A stretch of DNA of 64,000 nucleotides from Chytriomyces cf. hyalinus JEL632 (taxonomy: Eukaryota > Chytridiomycota > Chytridiomycetes > Chytridiales > Chytriomycetaceae). This document shows, piece by piece, positions 57,621-64,000 of this stretch (the first letter of the stretch is position 1; each line of letters opens with the position of its first letter). Location: contig JAIWWG010000038.1 in assembly GCA_025435555.1 (NCBI GenBank), positions 245,686 to 309,685 of the forward strand. Direction: 5' to 3'. The notes below the pieces were generated by a model. The model made no database searches. It saw nothing but the letters and a program-made list of their open reading frames with translations, and was not told the DNA's origin. The position numbers were made by a program, and so were the translations under genes.

Positions 57621-59799
57621 TCAGTCCATAAACGAAATGCCGTACCTCCGCTGAACCATACGCAACCGATCAATCCTTGCCATACTCCTCCTCAACAAAT
57701 CCTTCACAGGTTCCATCTGTTTCCCCGCCTTCTGCCAACGAACCACCTCTTTCATCCATCGAATGCACTTGGCCATTTCCATCGCACGTTCATATTCATC
57801 TAACGAACCACTTGCGTCCTCGTTCTTTAACATGACTTCGAGGTCGCCCATGGGATCCAACAACTCTTCAATAAACTCGGCCGTTTCGCTGTTCATGCTG
57901 CCCGGCGCGAAACTCAAGATGCCTTCACGCAGGGCGGACCTCGAACTCAATAGGCCACCAATTGAATCAAAGTCTTTGGGTTCCTCTTCTGTCGAATCCA
58001 AGTCATGGTTGTTGGATAGATGCACATGAACTTGATTGTCACTCTCGAGGGGTTCGGGGGTAGAGTAGGGCTGCTGTGCACGTGGAAGGTTGAAGGGATT
58101 CCTGTGGAACATGAGCTGCATGGCTTGTAAAATGCGTTCAGCGGAAGATGCGCATGTCGGTTGAGAATCCGAGTGGCCAGCTGCGGAGGAAGTGGTGCAG
58201 CTCTCAAACAGATGCTTTGCTCGTGCAGCTTCTCTGTGGATGGGAGCGTCAGCACCGGGAGTGACCAAATAAGCAGTATACGCGCTCGAAACTCAACTGT
58301 AAAATGTCCAAAACAAGACTCAGATTCAGAGAATTTGCGTACGCCAATGCCCGGTAATACATCATGCAGTACGTGTCCAGAAGTCGCTGACTCGAAAGCG
58401 TGACTGTCAAGTTTAAGAGTTAAAACGTCAGGAAATGTTTACCGGATAAAAAACTAAACTCACTGTACTGGACCTCGATTAAAATTGCTGTACTCATTGC
58501 GTTCAGTATCGGTCTGAGCTGTGCGAAAACAAGGCTTTTGACGGATTCGAAGCTCGCCTCTGAAGTTCCGGCCCAAAATGACAGTTCCCTGGACTGGAAC
58601 AGGGACAGCAGAACAATCAGCGAATCATACGCCTTCGGAGGAGAGATACCAAAATCTGAAAATATGGACAACAGCCTTCGGTACAAGTGCAGCAAATTTG
58701 TCAGCAATCGGGCTGGATCCATCAGCGAGTCTGTGGGGATGCGAGGCCTTGCTTGGGTGTTAGAGGAAGGATTTATGGGAGGAGTTGTTGGAGGCGTTGG
58801 GGGTGTTTGAAGTGCTGATGCGAGCAGTTCAACTGAAGGGCCGTCCTGGGTGTTGTTTTCGTCCACGGCATGATCACCCGCAGAATGCCAAACACCTGTG
58901 CTTGGGCGATTGGTTCGGCGCCTTGAAGCTGGTCGTGAAGCAGAATTTTCTTCGCCAAGGACTTCAGATAGATCTGTGTTTGGAGAAGTCAGTTTAACGA
59001 AACTTTTTCTGAAATGTGTCGATACAAACTCACTATCCACCCTTTCGCACGCTTCCAAAAGTCTCATTACAAGCGGGTGAACAAACATCCATTCATCATT
59101 CATTCTATCAATGACAAGAAGTCGGAAGAGCGATGATTGGGACTTAACGATGTTATCTGAATGCTTTTGTTTCGGGTCCTGGCTTGCGTTGTGCAACTGT
59201 TGCCGGGAGAATGTGATGCTACGCGCCATTCTGTGAAACGGTTGATGGTTTGGAGGTGTATCGGGGAGTTCTGCTTCGGCTTTGGACAGTTCCACAACGC
59301 TCAAGTACAAGGATATTGAAACCAAAGACGGCAGGTACGGGCGGCTGTATAAGATGAGAGATGTGGCCTGATTCCAAGCACGCGAAACTAGAGCGCATTG
59401 GGGGATAGTTGTAGGTGCTACATGTTCCAGAATGGCCAAAATGACATCGTGTGGCAGCTGAAGAGGCGGATTTTGATTGGCGGAATGGGTAACCTGTGTC
59501 GGCGCTGATGTATCTGATAAAGATAAGTCAAGGTGACTTGAAGGCGTCTGAGAATGTCTCGATAATGGAGATAGAGATGCGGTTGAAGAAGACCTCTCCA
59601 TGTCCGGGTTTGCGGGGGTCTTGATGGATGCAAACACTTGGATTTCCATCAAAACTGCGGTCCATGATTCTTGTGATGTTTTCAGGTGGGCGGCAACCAG
59701 AAGTAGGGCGTGTAATCGCGTTGAATGGGAGCCGAAATAAGGCATTTTTCTTCCAATCTTGTTCTGGAAGGAATTTGAATCCAACGAAACTCGTGTCAA
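57621..59799 (-). CDS. F-box protein, multi-exon
   Basis: An exon frame from 59799 (alternative ATG at 59745) carries an F-box: LQLPHDVILAILEHVAP followed by TIPQCALVSRAWNQATSLIL. Further on, SSLFRLLVIDRMNDEWMFV and HPLVMRLLEACERVDS continue the protein. A likely small intron at about 59031-58972 (GTGAGTTTG ... CAAACACAG) is a multiple of three. A probable donor near 58466 leads to a segment TLSSQRLLDTYCMMYYRALA. The last exon ends 57621 with KEVVRWQKAGKQMEPVKDLL and RSMARIDRLRMVQRRYG. The F-box implies a role in an SCF ubiquitin ligase; the C-terminal half is helical and unrecognised. The junction near 58260 was not solved in phase. A Ser/Thr/Pro-rich leader precedes the F-box. Confidence 0.7.
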
Positions 59800-59925
59800 A
59801 CTTAAATAATACTAATCCGCTGATATCAAAAACGCGTAATTTATGAGTCGTTTACTTGATGCGAACAAGAATGGCCTCGGACTGTGAGACTTGTTTTTGC
59901 AGAAGAACACCTGGCCAGACTTTAT

Positions 59926-60310
59926 TCAGACTGTTGCGGTAGTTGCGTCTTCTTTGCGCAAATTGGCAGCTAGAGTTTCCAGCCGTAGTTGCGTGCGAAG
60001 ATCCACTGGGTCTCCAGTTAAGTACTCTTCCATGAAAATAGACGGAATCTGAATAATTTCCCACCTGTCCGCAATCAACTTGCATGCTACCATGCAGCAT
60101 TCGCATATTCCTGTAGTTGATGAACTCAAAAGCTTGGTTTGAGTGCAACAGAAACATTGGGTTTTTGCAATATAGATATCACACCACACGACCTTGTCCC
60201 AAATGATCTCACCTTTTTTGCCATCTTTATGCGTAACCAGCAGTGCATTGAGAAAGATTCTGCTTCCATCTTACGGGATGGCTTGGCACCCATGCCGGCA
60301 GACACAAGCA
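59926..60310 (-). CDS. Possible small cysteine-rich spliced gene (tentative)
   Basis: A minus-strand frame from 60189 to 59926 reads CDIYIAKTQCFCCTQTKLLS, then GICECCMVACKLIADRWEII and a hydrophilic end. An ATG at about 60328 begins a short frame MDENECCLCLPAWVPSHP that runs into a GTAAG donor, which could be the first exon of the same gene. The double CC motifs and the ECCMVACKL stretch look like a small cysteine-rich or four-pass membrane protein, but I could not join the parts with confidence. It may equally be non-coding. Confidence 0.25.
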
Positions 60311-61052
60311 ACATTCATTCTCATCCATGAATATTTATTTAAAGTCCAGAGCGCAGCAACAGAGTGATTGTGGTACGGTGTGGAGTGTGAGTCGGCCGAG
60401 GCATGAGATGGCTGAGGCAATGCTTCTGTTCTTTTGTTCTGATGTTCTTGACTTTTGTTGTTGTCTTTCTTTTTGAATGTTTGTCAGATTTATTTCAGTT
60501 TAGCAATTTTTACAGTACAGTCAGTGATAAGGTTCAGCTGAGGTTCAAGAGAACACCAACAGCATTGTCAGCAATTGAAACACAGGGAAAAAACTTTGTT
60601 GGAAATGTCCTTGGCCATCACCAACAACAACAAGCATCTGTTTGTGCTCCTAGAGGCAAGCATTGCAAAGCACCTTAAGCTGTTGGGCTGCTGCCCGACT
60701 TAGGAATGTGGGTCCAATCAGCTCAAAAGCAAGGGAGTTGGTGGAGATGCCAACCAATATGGATTCAGGTACATCCAGAATACATGCACCACATGCAAGA
60801 AATACTGCAGACTTGATGCAGCACTGCATGCTGGCGGCTCGCTTTCAGTGGCCCTTCTCGGCAAATGGGAGAAGGCTCATGGCAAGCTGGTCCCTGTTGC
60901 AAGTGCTGCCAAGCATGGCTGTGAAAATCTAGAGTCAGATGCTGCCCCTGCTGCCCCTGCCTCTTCCTCTGCTACTCCAATGAGCTCTAAGGTCCAGCAG
61001 ACCATCTTGTTTGCGTCAGCAACTGCTGGTTGCTCTATCTCTCAGTCAGCAG

Positions 61053-61074
61053 CCCCCCCCCCCCCCCCCCCCCC
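61053..61074 (+). repeat. Poly-C homopolymer tract (22 bases)
   Basis: An uninterrupted run of 22 C in the retrotransposon-like region, followed by CCACCACAACAACC. On the plus strand it would code polyproline. Its length is liable to sequencing error. Confidence 0.9.
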
Positions 61075-61935
61075 AGCCACCACCACAACAACCAATGCCC
61101 CAGGCGTCGAAACAGCCCCCCCAGCCCACCTGGATCTACAGGTCCTCCTCAGAGTGCGTTCAGCTTCTCTGCTCCCTTGCAGTCCTTGTTGTCTGTCAGT
61201 GTAGGAGGGTCTAGCACAGGGTACAATGGTTATAAATTCGAGTAGTAGTTCAAGTTGATGTTTATTGCCTATTCTGAGGTGCTACCTTTATACCCTGTTC
61301 ACACAAAACAGTTTGTCACGACTTTAAGGGCCATATCTCCACTTTTGGGCACAGCCAGCCTTCACATGGGGGTGAAATCACCTCAAATTGGGTGGCAGGG
61401 CCCATGAGTCATGGAGATTGTTCCCTAGAGTGCCTTTTTGCCTTGGCGCTGCTCTGTTGGTGATTAAATCAAAAACTATCCAACCAATGTACAAAGTGAC
61501 TCTGAGTGATGCCCAACACCTGCTAGCATGACCGCTGCACCTGGCAGCAGTAGCCCTGATGTCTGGCTATCGAATGCTGACTGGTAGTGCTGCCTACCAT
61601 GTCTGCACATTGCAGCGTTCTTGTTTTACTTTGTGTACTGTATTCAGATCCCTGATCACCTCTGTTCCAGAGGGTCTGGTGATCCCTACTTCTCAAATAG
61701 CGCCCATCCAGGCTCAAACCTTTGTTTCAACTACATAAGTTATGTACTGTATGTGTTTTCAGCCAAGGTGTTTAGATGTGTGTGCTGTACGACTGGTTTT
61801 CTATAGAGGATAGATCCAACACCCTTGATGGTATGGTGAAGACCTCAAGTGGTGTGTGTTAACAGAGTTCAACAGCCTGGCAGTGTTGCTAGAGGCTCGG
61901 GTAAGTGCTAGTGGTCAAAACAATGAAAGTCGGTG

Positions 61936-62003
61936 ATGGGTATTGAACTGTGGTTCAATTGTGCCAACTGTAATGTCTTAACCACTGCGCTAAACAAGTG
62001 ATG
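61936..62003 (-). repeat. tRNA-derived, SINE-like sequence with Pol III A and B boxes
   Basis: On the minus strand, TAGCGCAGTGG (61982-61992) matches the Pol III A box, and GTTCAATAC (61940-61948) matches the B box GWTCRANNC. They are about 34 bases apart, as in tRNA genes. The arms no longer pair properly: the T stem has mismatches and the acceptor ends do not match. It is therefore a tRNA pseudogene or the head of a tRNA-derived SINE, not a working tRNA. It lies inside the transposon-rich end of the window. Confidence 0.55.
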
Positions 62004-62377
62004 GAGTTGTACGGGAATAACTTCACTAGCCTTGTGCAATCAGCACGTGTGGGTTCTGCTTTTTGTTGCGCTTGCTGTAGAAGTGATGTCTACTGCTCTT
62101 CATGTACATAAAGTTCACTATCTTTATTGTATAGAGTACATAATGAGAACCAGTGGTCCACCTTGACCATGGTCTGCAACATTGTCTACAGCAGCAGCCC
62201 CTGGAGTGCTGTCAAACTGCATTTCTATTCAATCTCCCCTCCTCCCCCCCAGCAGTACCAACTGGCAGGAGCATGCAGAGGCTGCAGAAGCAGCTACAGC
62301 ATCCCTCTACAGCCAGATGCAAGTTCTCACTGAGCTGGTGAACCAGCTGTTCACGTTCCTGCTGCAAGGTTCAGCAA

Positions 62378-63166
62378 ATGTGCTGTGTTCAGTGTGAGCC
62401 ACTGAACACAGCAGCTGCCTTCCTGGCATCCATCAGCACACCATCCATCACCACAACTGCAGCAGCCATCCCTGGCATTCCCCCAACCATGCCTGCACAG
62501 CCACAGGGCCGTAATCCGAACAGGAGTGGTTGTGGCAGTCAAGGAGGTCACTCTGGACCTGGAGGCTGCATTGTCCCAGGTGCTACCCCAGCCCCAGTGG
62601 CCACTATAACTGTACCTATTACTGCCAAAAACACTCCCCCACAGGTTGCTGGAGCTGCTTGGACCACTGTTGCTCGCAATGGAGCCAAGCATGCCCCTCC
62701 CCCACCTGCTGTTCTGCACCAACGTGCACCCCAAACCTGTCAACAATATGACGAATCTGTCCATCACTTGTATCAAAAGGCGGCTATTCAGATGTCAAAA
62801 GCCCTCCCTGAACCTAAGGAATTTTCCGTCATTCGTGTTGAGCTCCACAGCAGTCATCAATTGCGCAGGTGCTCATTCAAGGATCAGAAACGCTTGATCA
62901 ACGTGTTTGTGGGACAGATGGGCATGCGCCAACATGTGGCACTCACCTCATTGATTGGTAACTCCATCATTGAACTGTGCTGTCCAACTGATATGGTTTT
63001 GGAAGTTGCAAAAGTTCTTAGAGAGTGCAGCCAACAAGTCCTTACTGCGGCCTTCAACCCACTTGCTCTAGACATTGACAGCAAACCCCTGGAACCTCCT
63101 CAGCAGGAAAAGGCTGCCAAGCAGCTTGCTGCCTTCTGCAAAGCTGCACGTACTGTCAACCTCTGA
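62378..63166 (+). pseudogene. Retrotransposon ORF1-like reading frame
   Basis: A 262-codon open frame with a Pro/Ala/Gln-rich first half (TTTAAAIPGIPPTMPAQPQG) and a folded-looking second half (RVELHSSHQLRRCSFKDQKR, NVFVGQMGMRQHVALTSLIG, ELCCPTDMVLEVAKVLRECS). The preceding frame at 62240-62397 (EHAEAAEAATASLYSQMQVL, helical) appears to be its upstream part in a different frame. The same frame goes on past stops at 63164 and 63243 toward the endonuclease frame. This fits a decayed ORF1 just before ORF2. Identification is by position and composition; no zinc knuckle was seen. Confidence 0.45.
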
Positions 63167-63449
63167 GCTGCTATCCCTGCCAGTGCACCCCAGCAACTCA
63201 AGGAAGCAAGGCAGAAAGTGTATGAAACCATTCACGCTTCTTAAACTGACTTCCTTCTTATACCATTGCGCCCACACTGTAGTGCATTTACCAAGTTTGC
63301 TGCCCCTGCTGAACTGTTGCTCTTGGATTTTGTTCCCACTATCCCCATCCCCCTCCTGGCTTCTCCTGAAGCTGTTGACATTGGAGAGGATGTTGATATG
63401 GCCTCAACCCACTGGATCTGGATCCCGCAGCTAACCCCGCCAACCAGCA

Positions 63450-63824
63450 ATGATCAAAATCATGTTTTCGAACCTCAATGGGATGTCTGGCAAAGCCAAA
63501 GAAGTCCTGAGGTTCAATTCCGAAAATTCTGTTGACCTTTTTTCAGTTGCAGAGACCTGGCTTTCTCCTACATCATCTATCCCTTTCCGACCACATATCT
63601 TCAACATTACAAGCTCAAACACAGATGCAATTGCAGGAGGATGCCAAAGCTACGGAGGAATTCTGGCATTCACTTCTCCTACTCTCTCTCCCCATGTTGT
63701 GGATCCTGGTCAAGGTAGACCAGTGGTCTTCTCATGTACTCAACATAAAGGAGAGCTCAAAATCTCTGGAACACATGAAGATGTGGGAAACAGGTGTTTG
63801 AGCACCTGCAGACCCCATATGTAA
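63450..63824 (+). pseudogene. LINE ORF2 fragment: endonuclease (EEP-fold) N-terminus
   Basis: The frame opens MIKIMFSNLNGMSGKAKEVL, then DLFSVAETWLSPTSSIPF, and SYGGILAFTSPTLSPHVV. This matches the apurinic-type endonuclease that starts ORF2 of many LINEs: the N-x-N-G motif with the metal-binding Asn, and the catalytic Glu in AETWL. The frame ends at a stop at 63822-63824 before the His/Asp motifs. The following 170 bases show no clear continuation, so the copy is broken or has diverged. Reverse transcriptase would be expected beyond the window edge. Confidence 0.65.
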
Positions 63825-64000
63825 CAAAGACATGAAATCCACGCAACTTTATGCAAGTATAGACAAGCCACAGGGACAGCAACACACTGTCAATCAGACA
63901 CACAGGTCTCTGGCACATCTGCCAAATCCTACAAGCAATCAAGTGCCATCCAAGGCTATTTATGGTCACTGGATGAGAAGTTGTGAGGCATACTGCCAAG

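Larger units (their letters stand above)
60400..63999 (+). mobile_element. Degraded non-LTR (LINE-type) retrotransposon, plus strand
   Basis: The last 3.6 kb differ from the rest of the window: no spliced genes, many CTG/CAG-type words and broken frames in one orientation. Two recognisable parts are listed separately: an ORF1-like frame at 62378-63166 and an endonuclease-like frame at 63450-63824. Further upstream, around 60747-61200, a frame reads NTCTTCKKYCRLDAALHAGG and then a Pro/Ala/Thr-rich stretch broken by a 22-base C run. That also resembles a gag/ORF1-type region, possibly from another copy. No reverse transcriptase is visible before the window ends. Boundaries are approximate. Confidence 0.6.

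Overview
The window is nuclear DNA of a eukaryote, most likely a zoosporic (flagellated) fungus such as a chytrid. Genes are spliced by short GT-AG introns of roughly 50-90 bases and packed on both strands with little space between them. Fungal-type genes (a ferric/NADPH reductase, an OCH1-like glycosyltransferase, a yeast-style mitochondrial aspartate/glutamate carrier, Tho1-like and TFIIA-gamma proteins) sit beside genes kept only by organisms with basal bodies and motile flagella: epsilon-tubulin, a very large ASH-domain protein and the edge of a CFAP57-like gene. The species assignment is inference from gene content.

Layout. 0-6 kb: start of a CFAP57-like gene (-), MCMBP (-), a GT32 glycosyltransferase (-) and, divergently, a polyamine-oxidase-like flavoenzyme (+). 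6-11.6 kb: secreted-protein district with two tandem Reeler-domain genes, a decayed third copy and a CAP/PR-1 protein. 12-20 kb: F-box protein, DUF4291 protein, RanBP2-type zinc-finger protein and ferric reductase, all (-). 20.5-25.4 kb: alpha/beta hydrolase, Tho1-like protein and aspartate/glutamate carrier, all (+). 25.8-33 kb: a GT4 glycosyltransferase with a broken partial copy, a class-3 aldehyde dehydrogenase and an unrecognised disordered protein, all (-). 33.2-39.3 kb: epsilon-tubulin (-), tRNA-Trp (+) and MCM6 (-). 39.4-55.6 kb: one giant ciliary gene (+). 55.7-57.2 kb: mitochondrial uL16 and TFIIA-gamma (+). 57.6-59.8 kb: second F-box protein (-). 60.4-64 kb: a degraded non-LTR retrotransposon and a tRNA-derived (SINE-like) fragment.

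Two functional themes recur. Flagellum and basal body: CFAP57-like, TUBE1 and the giant ASH protein. Replicative helicase: MCM6 and its binding protein MCMBP. Whether the grouping means anything cannot be judged from one window. The strongest candidate for something undescribed is the giant gene at 39412-55621: a helical N-terminus, a block of Pro-Gly-Thr repeats and then a dozen or more ASH-type modules, an architecture I could not match to a named protein. Most exon boundaries quoted were worked out by hand from splice sites, reading phase and family similarity, so they are predictions.
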